Below are positions 50,919 through 63,100 of a stretch of 64,000 nucleotides of DNA, piece after piece. Source of the stretch: an uncultured Flavobacteriales bacterium (lineage in GTDB: Bacteria > Bacteroidota > Bacteroidia > Flavobacteriales_G > Salibacteraceae); the NCBI GenBank assembly GCA_943788725.1, contig CALSRJ010000003.1, positions 1 through 64,000 on the forward strand, given 5' to 3'. The notes beneath the pieces were generated by a model. That model did no database searches, had not been told where the DNA came from, and saw only the letters and a list, made by a program, of their open reading frames with translations. The position numbers and the translations under genes are program-made. How positions within the stretch are numbered: the stretch's first letter is position 1; every line of letters starts with the position of its first letter.

Positions 50919-52196
50919 ATGGAATCGAACGATCAGATCATTGTTGGGTTGGACATTGGAACAACCAAGATCGCCTGCCTCGTAGGGAAGAAGAACGAAT
51001 ACGGGAAACTTGAGCTCCTCGGAATGGGCAAGGCAGAATCCGTCGGTGTGCGACGCGGTGTTGTTTCCAACATCACCCCAGCAGTAGAGGCGATCAAAAA
51101 AGCGGTTGAAAAAGCAGAACTGAGTTCGGGCTGCGAAATCAGTGTTGTGAATGTGGGCATTGCAGGACAACACATCAAAAGCCTCCAGCATCGTGGTGTA
51201 ATCACGCTGGATAACTTGGAGGACGAGATTGCTGCAAAGGACGTTGACGCATTGATCGAAGACATGCATAAGCTTGTGCTGCCTCCTGGAGAGTCCATCA
51301 TTCACGTGTTGCCACAAGACTTCATCGTAGACAATGAGTCAGGGATCAAGGATCCAATTGGAATGAGCGGTATTCGGCTCGAAGCGAATTTCCACATCAT
51401 TACCGGCCTTGTTACGGCTATCAATAACATCTTCAAGTGTGTTCAGAAATCTGAACTCGTGGTTGCAGACCTCACCCTTGAGCCATTGGCATCAGCCTCT
51501 GCAGTGCTCAGCGATGAAGAGCGAGAAGCGGGTGTTGTACTCGTAGACATTGGAGGCGGTACTACGGATGTAGCCATTTTTCAGGATGGTATCATTCGTC
51601 ATACGGCGGTAATCCCGTTTGGAGGTAACATCATCACAGACGATATCAAGGAAGGTTGCACCATCATTCGCAAGCAAGCAGAATTGCTAAAGGTGCGCTT
51701 TGGTTCGGCTTTGGCTAGTGAGAATCAAGCAAATGATATCGTGGTCATCCCAGGGCTTAACGGTCGGGAGCCTAAGGAGATCAGCGTAAAGAACCTAGCC
51801 CACATCATCCAAGCAAGGATGGAAGAAATCATCGAGCAAGTCTACTTTGAGATCAGAAACTCTGGCTTTGAGCGAAAGTTGATTGCGGGTATTGTGATCA
51901 CAGGTGGAGGAGCTCAGTTGAAGCACTTGCCACAACTCTTTGAGTACCTCACTGGAATGGATACACGCATCGGTTTCCCAACGGAGCACCTCGCTTCTGG
52001 AAACGATAAAGTGGGGAGTCCAATGTACGCTACGGGCGTGGGGTTGGTGCTCAAAGGATTTGAGTATGCCGAAAGAAACAATAGAAAGGAATCCAATATC
52101 ACCAAGCAGCGCAAACTGACCAAGAAAGGGATAGGGCTGTTTGATCGACTCGTGAGCCGCGGTAAAGAGTGGTTTGAAGAGGATGACAATTTATAA
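50919..52196 (+). CDS. ftsA: Cell division protein FtsA
   Basis: 425 residues of the actin/ASKHA fold. Phosphate 1 VGLDIGTTKIACLVGKK, SHS2 (1C) domain around DALIEDMHKLVLPPGESIIH, phosphate 2 VVLVDIGGGTTDVAIFQDG and the adenosine motif GIVITGGGAQLKHLPQLFEY. The C-terminus GLFDRLVSRGKEWFEEDD is an amphipathic membrane-targeting helix as in known FtsA. It tethers FtsZ to the membrane. The ftsZ gene starts 33 bases downstream. Confidence 0.96.
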   Translation: MESNDQIIVGLDIGTTKIACLVGKKNEYGKLELLGMGKAESVGVRRGVVSNITPAVEAIKKAVEKAELSSGCEISVVNVGIAGQHIKSLQHRGVITLDNLEDEIAAKDVDALIEDMHKLVLPPGESIIHVLPQDFIVDNESGIKDPIGMSGIRLEANFHIITGLVTAINNIFKCVQKSELVVADLTLEPLASASAVLSDEEREAGVVLVDIGGGTTDVAIFQDGIIRHTAVIPFGGNIITDDIKEGCTIIRKQAELLKVRFGSALASENQANDIVVIPGLNGREPKEISVKNLAHIIQARMEEIIEQVYFEIRNSGFERKLIAGIVITGGGAQLKHLPQLFEYLTGMDTRIGFPTEHLASGNDKVGSPMYATGVGLVLKGFEYAERNNRKESNITKQRKLTKKGIGLFDRLVSRGKEWFEEDDNL

Positions 52197-52229
52197 TCAA
52201 TAAGACGAATCACAGAAATACAACGAGAT

Positions 52230-54023
52230 ATGAAATTCGATCTGCCAAAAGAGAATTCAAGCATCATCAAGGTCCTTGGCGTGGGCGGTGGAGGTAGCAA
52301 TGCCGTAAATCACATGTTCAAGCAAGGCATCAAAGGTGTTGACTTCCTAGTTTTCAATACGGATCAGCAAGCGCTGGATGTAAGTCCAGTTCCTTTAAAG
52401 GTCCAATTAGGCGCAACGTTGACCGAAGGCCGCGGGGCTGGGTCACTTCCTGAAGTAGGAAAGAATGCCGCTACAGAAAACATTGATGAAATCAAAGACA
52501 TCATCAACACGAACACCAAAATGGTGTTTATCACTGCCGGTATGGGCGGTGGAACGGGCACTGGAGCCGCTCCCGTAATCGCCAGAACAGCGCGTGAAAT
52601 GGGGGTGCTTACCGTGGGTATAGTTACCATGCCATTCTTCTTCGAAGGCCGAAAGCGCCGCCAACAAGCGGAGGCAGGCATCGAGGAAATCAGGGAACAG
52701 GTGGATACATTGTTGATCATCAACAACGAGAAACTGCGTGAGATGTGCGGCAACCTTCCGATTGCCCAGGCATTTGCGATGGCCGATAACGTGCTTACAA
52801 CGGCCGCCAAAGGAATTGCTGAGATCATTACCCGGACTGGATACATCAACGTAGATTTTGAAGACGTACGCACGGTGATGACCGACTCTGGCGTTGCCAT
52901 CATGGGCTCTGCTTCCGCCGAAGGGGAGGACAGAGCTACCAAGGCGGTAGAGAAGGCGTTGGCCTCTCCCTTGTTGAATGATAATAACATAGAGGGTGCA
53001 CGCTATGTACTGCTGAACATCACGTTTGGCAATCAGGAAGTGCTGATGGATGAGATCAGTGACATCACCGACTACATTCAAGACGAGGCTGGTTCAAGCG
53101 CTGATGTGATTTGGGGGTACGGAATGGATGAGTCTTTAGGGGATCAACTTTCGGTTACGATCATCGCAACGGGCTTCAACCAGAATCCAAATACAGGTGT
53201 GAACTTGGAGAAGAATTCTGAAATACGAAGGATGAACTTGGAGGAAGAAGCTCCTGCACAAGAAGCGAAGCAGCAGGAAGAACCGCAAGCTTCAGACGAA
53301 CCTTTCTTGAAAAGGCCAGAGAATGAAGTGCGTGAAGACTTAGAGAAGTCACCTCCCGCGGAGGCCAAGACCGAAGGATCAAAGACCTTTTTTGAGTTAA
53401 CCGACGATATAGAAGATGCGGAGGATAGCGAGGAAGCCGCCACTGAAGATCCTACTTTGTTCGCCGAGCCAAAGGCCTCTCCGCGCATCTTTGAGTTCGA
53501 CATCAATCCTGAAAATGCCACGAAGGATGATGCTTCTGAAGAAAGTGAAACAGAAGAGGACGGACCGTTTTTGAAAGGCGAAGAGTCACCGATGGAAGAG
53601 GAAGAGGAACGTCCAGCATGGGAGCCGTTTATTCGTTCTTCAGATAAGTCGGAAGAAGAGCAGCCAGAGGAAAAGAAGCCGATCACCCAGGAAAAACCAA
53701 GCTTCAAGACGACTACTCCAGACAGTGAGTCGGAAGGAGAGCGCTCAGATGAAAAACCTTCGCGCGAAGAACAAGCCGAACGCGCTAACCAGCGACTTTC
53801 TCGCTTGCGAGAACTTAGTATGCGACTCAGAACGCCATCTGGAATCAACGAATTGGAAAATGAGCCAGCCTTCAAGCGCAAGCAGATCAACTTGGATGAC
53901 GTGCCCCATTCCTCTGAGTCTTCGTCTAGCCGCTTCACCTTGGGCGAAGACGAAAATGAAGAAGGAGAAAAACGAACTAAATTGAGACCAAACAATGGCT
54001 TCCTCCACGATAACGTGGACTAA
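52230..54023 (+). CDS. ftsZ: Cell division protein FtsZ with long acidic linker
   Basis: 597 residues, far longer than E. coli FtsZ (383). The GTPase core (about 1-325) has VLGVGGGGSNAVNHMFKQGI, the tubulin loop ITAGMGGGTGTGAAPVIA and the T7 loop VNVDFEDVRTVMTDSGVAIM (GxNxDFxD as INVDFED). From about 330 to 530 comes a low-complexity acidic linker rich in Glu, Asp, Ser and Pro. Near the end RLSRLRELSMRLRTPSGINE and PAFKRKQINLDDVP form the conserved C-terminal peptide of Bacteroidota that binds FtsA; about 40 more residues follow it. It forms the cytokinetic ring. A symmetrical terminator hairpin closes the operon. Confidence 0.96.
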   Translation: MKFDLPKENSSIIKVLGVGGGGSNAVNHMFKQGIKGVDFLVFNTDQQALDVSPVPLKVQLGATLTEGRGAGSLPEVGKNAATENIDEIKDIINTNTKMVFITAGMGGGTGTGAAPVIARTAREMGVLTVGIVTMPFFFEGRKRRQQAEAGIEEIREQVDTLLIINNEKLREMCGNLPIAQAFAMADNVLTTAAKGIAEIITRTGYINVDFEDVRTVMTDSGVAIMGSASAEGEDRATKAVEKALASPLLNDNNIEGARYVLLNITFGNQEVLMDEISDITDYIQDEAGSSADVIWGYGMDESLGDQLSVTIIATGFNQNPNTGVNLEKNSEIRRMNLEEEAPAQEAKQQEEPQASDEPFLKRPENEVREDLEKSPPAEAKTEGSKTFFELTDDIEDAEDSEEAATEDPTLFAEPKASPRIFEFDINPENATKDDASEESETEEDGPFLKGEESPMEEEEERPAWEPFIRSSDKSEEEQPEEKKPITQEKPSFKTTTPDSESEGERSDEKPSREEQAERANQRLSRLRELSMRLRTPSGINELENEPAFKRKQINLDDVPHSSESSSSRFTLGEDENEEGEKRTKLRPNNGFLHDNVD

Positions 54024-54048
54024 CGTTTCCTGGTAATAGAATAAGGAT

Positions 54049-54076
54049 AATAAGGGGCATGTGCCCCTTATTTCAT
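54049..54076. terminator. Terminator hairpin at the end of the dcw operon
   Basis: AATAAGGGGCA (54049-54059) pairs perfectly with TGCCCCTTATT (54062-54072) in an 11-bp stem with a minimal loop, 25 bases after the ftsZ stop. A short T-rich tail follows. Confidence 0.82.
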
Positions 54077-54158
54077 TCCCAACGTTTTTGTTAATAACTT
54101 CGTATACTTTGCTGACCCCATTTTTGGGCAGCAGTTGCGAATACAAAATCGTCGGAAT

Positions 54159-57100
54159 ATGATAAGAAGATTACTCCTACTTTCTCTCTTTGTCGTCCTT
54201 GTTTTTTCCTCAGCCTTCTCTCAAACCTTTGTTTGGGGAACTACGCTTGCAGGAAGTTCTTCTCAATGGATCAGGGACGTAGATGTTGACCCGGATGGAA
54301 ACGTCATCGTCGGGGGATGGTCTTATTCTAATGCGTCGATTGATACTATAGATCTTACCTGTATCGCTTATGACGGTATCGTAGCAAAATTGAACAGTGA
54401 CGGTGACGCCCTCTGGGCGCAGCGCGTTGGGGGAACTAGCCAGGATGGTATCAGCTTAGTCGAAGCCGATATGGATGGCAACGTGCTTGTCGCTGGTTTC
54501 TTTTTCGGAACTGCTTCGATCGGTGATACTACTATAACTGGAACGAGTTCGACCGATTACGATGCCTACGTCGCGAAATTCGACCCTGACGGGGATCTGT
54601 TGTGGGTCAAGGTCATTCCGGGCGCAGGAGGACAACAAATAGCCGGGCTTGCAAGTGACGGTGCTGGAAATGTGGTGGTGCAAATCTTTTTTAACGATGC
54701 CCTCTTCGCTGGAGCCACAAGCTTTTCGAATTCAGCATCTACCTACTACAATTCGGCCATTATAAAATTTGATTCGAGTGGCGCTTTTCAATGGAAGCAG
54801 CAAATTGAAGGAGAAGTCTACACTATAGGAATTACATCGTATGCCTATAACATGTACTACCGTTTCGGTGGGTTAGATGTTGATTCTGCCGGAAATATTT
54901 ATGCCACTGGAACCTTTGTCAGTGGTGATACGCTTGAGGTAGGAAGTTTGACGACGACGTCTTACGGGGGGTTGGATGCTTATTTGGTGAAATTCAATTC
55001 GAGTGGTACCCCCCAATGGTTGCGGCATGGAGGCGGAACTAGTAGCGACTACGGATGTGATGTTGCGGTGGACAATAGTGGCAACGTGTTTTTGACAGGA
55101 TGGGGTTACAGCTCCATGCTTTTTGGTTCTATTTCCATGTCGGCAACCGGCTATACCTATGTGGTGCGATACAATAGTTCAGGAAGTGCAACGTGGGGCG
55201 ATCGACCTACAGGAAATGCCTACTATCCAACGATTGATGTGGATAATCAAGGAAGCTTTTACCTCAGTCAGCTTATATATGGGGCGAACACTACCGTTAC
55301 ATATGCAAGTGGAGTTGCATATACCAACGTGGTGACAACGAACTACTACACGCCAATGTTCGTGAAGCGTGATTACCTAAATGGTAGCTGGGAATGGGCG
55401 ACGGGTCCTACGGCAAATCCATATACGGTCTATACCTCCAGTATTGCAGCCAGGGATCCTGATTATGTGTATGGTGCGGGAATGCTCTATGGTTCAATGG
55501 GCTTTGGGAACGTGTCTTTGAGCGGTTCGGGTTGGGATGGTTTTGTAACCCTCATTGCCAACTGCGATTATTTGATCGCCAACGCCTACACCATTGGAAA
55601 CGATACCGTCATTTGCGACGGAGAAGAAATCGAGGTGTATGCTGATACAAATTCACTCTATGACTATCAGTGGTTATACAATGGAGCTGTGATTTCTGGC
55701 GAAATCAATGACTCGTATACCGTGGATGATGATGGAGCTTACTCCGTCGTAATCGATAGCGCGGGATGCATAGATACAAGTGACGTCGTCAATATTACGG
55801 TGGCCGCTCCGCCCAATGTTACGCATTCAAACTTCAGCGCAGTGTGCGATGGAGATGATCCTTTCTTATTGACAGGAGGTAATCCTTCTGGAGGTTCTTA
55901 CAGCGGTTCTGGCGTAATTAGCGGTGACACCTTTGATCCAGGTATCGCAGCATTAGGAAATAACGTGATTTTGTATTCATATACCGATGCCAATGGCTGT
56001 ACCGACAGCGTATCCAAAACCATCAACGTAGGGCAGTCACCTGCTATTTTCACAACCTCCATTACGGCTTGCGAAGGCGATGGCCCTATCAGTCTTTCTG
56101 GTGCGTCCTATGGCTTTCCAACGGGAGGTTCTCACTCTGGAACGGGAGTGTCGGGTAACCAATTCTACCCTTCGGTTGCTGGTCCTGGAACACATTACAT
56201 TTACTACTCGTCATCTGCAGGTTGCTTTGCTACAGATTCGATTACCGCAACGGTAACGGCATCGCCCAGCGTGAACCTGACTGCTCCGAGTACGGCGTGT
56301 GCGACATCTTCAACCCCTATTGTCCTTACTGGTAGTCCAAGTGGAGGAACATTCCTATGGAATAGCATCAGTTCTCAGTTGTTCTATCCCAGCCTGGCTG
56401 GAATAGGAAATGTCATGGTGACCTACTCAGTGACTCAGAGTGGATGTACCGCAATTGATACTGAATACATTTATGTAGACACGGTTCCAACCGTAACGAT
56501 AGCGACCCTGCCTACGCTATGCGAAGACGATGATACGTTAGGACTTACCACCTATGGAACGCCATCAGGTGGTACGTTCAGTGGAACAGGTGTCAGCTCA
56601 AATGTTTTCGACCCTGCCACATCTAGTACTGGAACATTCACCATCACCTATTCATACACCAACGGTTGTGGGACGTACACGGATACCGAATCTCTCACGG
56701 TAAGCCCAACCCCTAGTATATCAATTTCGAGTACGGACGTCAGTTGTAACGGTGGGTCCGATGGTTCCGCCACAGCGACCCCTTCCGGCGGGTCCTCACC
56801 ATACAGTTATGCATGGAGCGGTGGAGGCGGATCTGCTGCAACCGCGAATAACCTTTCTGCAGGCACGTATACGGTAACGGTTACAGATAACAACGGCTGT
56901 GAAGGAACGAGCTCCGTAACCATCAATGAGCCAACACAACTCATCGTTATCACAAGTGCTACGGCAGTTTCGTGTAATGGTGGAAGTAATGGGGCAGTAA
57001 GCTCGATAGCTACGGGAGGTACCTCAAGCTACAGTTATTTGTGGTCAAATGGATCTACCAGTTCAATCGTTACGGGAATGTCGGCAGGAACCTATACAGT

Positions 57101-60100
57101 AACTGCAACGGATGCGAACGGATGTACGGCCACGGCTACGGCTACGATTACCGAACCCACCGCAGTAGTAGCTTCCATCGGCACCCCGACCAACGTAAGT
57201 TGCAACGGCGGTAGCGATGGATCAGCCACAGCCTCAGGATCAGGTGGAACCTCACCATATAGCTTTGCCTGGAGTGGCGGCGCAGGATCTTCAGCAACGG
57301 CAACAGGACTATCCGCAGGAACCTACACGGTAACGGTAACCGACGCCAATGGCTGCAGCGATACCGAGACGGTAACGATTACCGAACCAACGCCAGTAGT
57401 AGCGAGCATCGGCACCCCGACCAACGTAAGTTGTAACGGCGGTAGCGATGGATCAGCAACAGCGTCAGGATCAGGTGGCACTTCACCTTATAGCTACGCA
57501 TGGAGTGGCGGCGGCTCATCAGCGACAGCAACCGGTCTATCCGCAGGAACCTACACAGTAACGGTAACCGACGCTAATGGCTGTACCGATACAGAGACGG
57601 TGAGCATCACCCAACCAGCAACAGCAGTAACGGTATCGATCACCTCCTCTACGAACGTGAGCTGTAACGGCGGCACCGATGGTGCGGCCACGGCATCAGG
57701 CTCAGGAGGAACAGGAACGATTACCTACGCATGGAGCGGAGGAGCCGGCTCATCAGCGACGGCAACAACATTATCTGCTGGCACTTACACAGTGACAGCC
57801 ACCGACGCCAACGGCTGTACCGATACGGCAAGCGTAACGATCACCGAACCCACCGCAGTAGTAGCTTCCATCTCAAGCTCGACCAACGTAAGTTGTAACG
57901 GCGGCAGCGATGGCTCGGCCACAGCTGCAGGATCAGGTGGCACTTCACCTTATAGCTTTGCCTGGAGTGGCGGCGGCGGCTCATCAGCGACAGCTACCGG
58001 ACTATCCGCAGGAACGTACACCATAACGGTAACGGACGCCAATGGCTGTACCGATACCGAGACAGTAACAATCACCGAACCCACCGCAGTAGTAGCTTCC
58101 ATCGGCACCCCGACCAACGTAAGTTGCAACGGCGGTAGCGATGGATCAGCGACGGCATCAGGATCAGGTGGAACATCACCATATAGCTTTGCCTGGAGTG
58201 GCGGCGCAGGATCTTCAGCAACGGCAACAGGACTATCCGCAGGAACCTACACAGTAACGGTAACCGACGCCAATGGCTGCAGCGATACCGAGACGGTAAC
58301 GATTACCGAACCAACGCCAGTAGTAGCGAGCATCGGCACCCCGACCAACGTAAGTTGTAACGGCGGTAGCGATGGATCAGCAACAGCGTCAGGATCAGGT
58401 GGCACTTCACCTTATAGCTACGCATGGAGTGGCGGCGGCTCATCAGCGACAGCAACCGGTCTATCCGCAGGAACCTACACAGTAACGGTAACCGACGCTA
58501 ATGGCTGTACCGATACCGAGACGGTGAGCATCACCCAACCAGCAACAGCAGTAACGGTATCGATCACCTCCTCTACGAACGTGAGCTGTAACGGCGGCAC
58601 CGATGGTGCGGCCACGGCATCAGGCTCAGGAGGAACAGGAACGATTACCTACGCATGGAGCGGAGGAGCCGGCTCATCAGCGACGGCAACAACATTATCT
58701 GCTGGCACTTACACAGTGACAGCCACCGACGCCAACGGCTGTACCGATACGGCAAGCGTAACGATCACCGAACCCACCGCAGTAGTAGCTTCCATCTCAA
58801 GCTCGACCAACGTAAGTTGTAACGGCGGCAGCGATGGCTCGGCCACAGCTGCAGGATCAGGTGGCACTTCACCTTATAGCTTTGCCTGGAGTGGCGGCGG
58901 CGGCTCATCAGCGACAGCTACCGGACTATCCGCAGGAACGTACACCATAACGGTAACGGACGCCAATGGCTGTACCGATACCGAGACAGTAACAATCACC
59001 GAACCCACCGCAGTAGTAGCTTCCATCGGCACCCCGACCAACGTAAGTTGCAACGGCGGTAGCGATGGATCAGCGACGGCATCAGGATCAGGTGGAACAT
59101 CACCATATAGCTTTGCCTGGAGTGGCGGCGCAGGATCTTCAGCAACGGCAACAGGACTATCCGCAGGAACCTACACAGTAACGGTAACCGACGCCAACGG
59201 CTGCAGCGATACTGAGACGGTGACCATCACCGAACCAACGCCAGTAGTAGCGAGCATCGGCACCCCGACCAACGTAAGTTGTAACGGCGGTAGCGACGGA
59301 TCAGCGACAGCATCAGGATCGGGAGGAACATCACCCTACAGCTACGCATGGAGTGGCGGCGGCTCATCAGCGACAGCAACGAGTCTATCCGCAGGAACGT
59401 ACACAGTAACGGTAACCGACGCCAACGGCTGTACCGATACCGAGACGGTGAGCATCACCCAACCAGCAACAGCAGTAACGGTATCGATCACCTCCTCTAC
59501 GAACGTGAGCTGTAACGGCGGCACCGATGGTGCGGCCACGGCATCAGGCTCAGGAGGAACAGGAACGATTACCTACGCATGGAGCGGAGGAGCCGGCTCA
59601 TCAGCGACGGCAACAACATTAGCTGCTGGCACTTACACAGTGACAGCCACCGACGCCAACGGCTGTACCGATACGGCAAGCGTAACGATCACCGAACCCA
59701 CCGCAGTAGTAGCTTCCATCTCAAGCTCGACCAACGTAAGTTGTAACGGCGGTAGCGATGGCTCGGCCACAGCTGCAGGATCAGGTGGCACTTCACCTTA
59801 CAGCTACGCATGGAGCGGCGGCGCAGGGTCATCAGCGACAGCTACCGGACTATCCGCAGGAACGTACACCATAACGGTAACGGACGCCAATGGCTGTACC
59901 GATACCGAGACAGTAACGATCACCGAACCCACCGCAGTAGTAGCTTCCATCGGCACCCCGACCAACGTAAGTTGCAACGGCGGTAGCGATGGATCAGCGA
60001 CGGCATCAGGATCAGGTGGAACATCACCATATAGCTTTGCCTGGAGTGGCGGCGCAGGATCTTCAGCAACGGCAACAGGACTATCCGCAGGAACCTACAC

Positions 60101-63100
60101 AGTAACGGTAACCGACGCCAATGGCTGCAGCGATACCGAGACGGTGACCATCACCGAACCAACGCCTACGACTGCCTCGATTTCTTCTTCTACGAACCTC
60201 ACCTGTTTTGGAAGCAACGATGGATCAGCCACAGCTGCTGGATCAGGTGGTACCTCTCCTTATACATATGTTTGGAGTTCAGGTGCAGTTACCGCAACTG
60301 CCTCCGGTTTGGCTGCAGGAACCTTCACGGTGACCGTAACGGACGCCAATGGTTGTACGCAAGTTGCTTCTGTTACCATTACACAACCCATAGTACTTGC
60401 CACAACCGTTTCATTGGATAATAATGTCAGTTGTAACGGTGGAAACGATGGCGGTGCAAGTGTCTCTGTCAGTGGTGGAACGTCACCGTATACTTACCTA
60501 TGGAGTTCAAGTGAAACTTCAACTTCCGCAGATTCATTAAGTGCAGGTACGGCATTCGTCACTGTTACTGACGCAAACGGTTGTGAAGCGATCGACTCAA
60601 TACAGATCACTGAACCGAACGTACTGAGTGCGAGCATTGGATCTTCCACAAATGTTAGTTGTAACGCAGGCAGTGATGGATCTGCGACCGTCTCCGTTTC
60701 GGGTGGAACTACTGCTTATGCATACGCGTGGAGTGGAGGTGGTGGAACCGCTGTAACGGCTTCTGGCTTGTCAGCAGGAACGTACACGGTAACCGTGACC
60801 GACGCCAACGGCTGTACTGATACAGCGAGTGTCACCTTGACCGAGCCTTCAGCGATCACGATAAGTACATCAGCAACCAACGTTTCCTGTAATGGCGCTA
60901 ACGACGGTTCGATCACGGCTTCTACCTCAGGTGGAACACCAGGTTACTCCTATCTCTGGTCTACAGCTGCAACCTCAGCTACAGTGACGAATCTTTCTCC
61001 AGGAAACTACAGCGTCACCGTTACGGATGCCAATGGATGCGCGCAAACGGCTACACAGTCCATAACAGAGCCAACAGTCCTTACGGCCTCCACGTCAGTA
61101 GATAACAATGTCAACTGCAATGGTGGAAGCGATGGATCGGCAACAGCTAGTGGCTCAGGAGGAACATCTCCGTACACTTTTGCATGGAGTAGTGGAGGAA
61201 CGGCTGCGACAGAGACGGGTTTATCCGCAGGAACATTTACAGTAACCGTTACGGATGCCAACGGGTGTACAGATACGGAAACAGTGAGCATCACCGAGCC
61301 AACACTCTTGGTTGCATCGGCTGGGGTAGATAGTAATACTACGTGTGCATCAACTGCGACAGGTGTGGCTACCGCTTCTGCGGTTGGAGGTGCATCACCT
61401 TACTCCTATGCTTGGAGTACGGGTAGTACTTCCTTCACAGCAACTGGTCTTGGAACGGGCACCTACTGTGTGACCGTTACGGATGCGAATGGTTGTATCG
61501 ATACCGCGTGTATCTCAATTGTAGTGGAAGATACTGTTGCTCCTACGGTGATCACTCAAAACATCAATGCCTACATCGACGCTGCGGGCAGCGTTACAAT
61601 CAGTTCGGATGATGTGGACAACGGCTCGTCTGATGAGTGCGGTATCGCATATAAGATGCTTTCTGACTCGCTCTTCGATTGCACTAATCTGTTTACACCG
61701 ATCACGGTAGTCTTAACGGTAGGTGATGTCAATGGAAATGTTGATTCCGCAATGGCTGTCGTGACTGTGGTGGACACACTGGCACCAACAGCAGCGTCGA
61801 TAAGTGCACTTACGCTTTACATCGACTCAGCGGGTTCGGCCTCGATCACCACTACTCAGATCGACAGTAGCTCTACAGACAATTGTAGCATCGACTCATT
61901 ATGGTTGAGTCAGGAAGACTTTTACTGCGCCGATACAAGTGGTTCGACCATCGTCATGCTTTACGCAATGGACGAAAGCGGAAATGTGGATTCAAGCTCC
62001 ACATCAATCACAGTATTTGATACGATGGTTCCTGTAGTCATTGGACAGAACGTTACTGTGTATCTCGACTTTAGTGGAAATGCAACGATCGATACGACGT
62101 TCATCAACACGTCGAGCTTTGATAACTGCGCCATAGACACCATGTGGCTGTCGAGATACAGCTTTAGCTGCGCAGATGTAGGTGCGCCGCAGGAGACTTG
62201 GCTCCATGCTATAGATATCAGCGGTAACCTTGACAGTAATTCATACTCCGTCACTGTTATTGACTCGTTCGCTCCGGTGATCGTTGCTACGGATACGACA
62301 GTCTACCTGAACGCTGCTGGCTCGGCTACCATTGATACGACATATTTGAACGTAGCAAGCTTTGATAACTGTGAGGTCGATACCATGTGGTTGAGTCAAT
62401 ACGTCTTCAGCTGCGCTGATACTGCAGCGCCGCAATCGGTGATGCTTTATGTCCAAGATGGCTACGGCAATGTTGATTCTGCCCAACAGCTGGTGACAGT
62501 GATGGATTCCAACTCACCGATTATTGCTGTTAACGATACTACTTTATACCTACCAGTGTCTGGCTCGGTTACGGTTACTGCAAATGCGCTGGATAATGGA
62601 ACTTCGGACAACTGCTCTATTGCTTCCATGAGCATTGATCAGTCGACCTTTGACTGTGCAGACCTAGGCGTCAACAACGTCATCTTTACGGCAACAGATG
62701 TGAGTGGAAATGCATCGACCGAGACCTTCCTAGTAACAGTGATCGATACGCTGACAAACATGACCGTTACGGTTGATACAGCCCTCCTTTGCGCAGGAGA
62801 TAGTAACGGTGCCGCTACGGCAAGTGCAACTGGCTTTACTGCCGGATATACTTACCTATGGAGTGATGGTCAAACCACAGCTTCTGCAACGGGACTTGCC
62901 TCTGGAACGTATTACGTGACCGCTACATCAGCAGGTGGATGTGAGATCGTTGATTCGGTCACCTTCGTCGGGCCTGCAGGCATGAACGGTGCGTTGACTG
63001 CTCAAGACATCACTTGCTTCGGTGGAAACAATGGGTGGATTGCATCTTCGGTTTCCGGAGGAACAGCATCCTACAGTTACGTCTGGAACTCAGGCGCTAC

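Noticed and set aside
53144-53995. 283-codon minus-strand frame rich in serine
   Set aside because: It is the antisense shadow of the Glu/Asp-rich FtsZ linker; GAA/GAG codons read as Ser/Phe/Leu on the other strand.
57145-60168. Regular direct repeats that could suggest a CRISPR array or satellite DNA
   Set aside because: Repeat units are 231 and 924 bp, keep one reading frame and encode SprB domains; there are no short repeats with unique spacers and no cas genes.
59342-61294. Several minus-strand frames (59342-59539, 60716-60916, 61007-61294) with similar sequences
   Set aside because: They repeat because they are antisense to the SprB repeats; none has a plausible start or domain.
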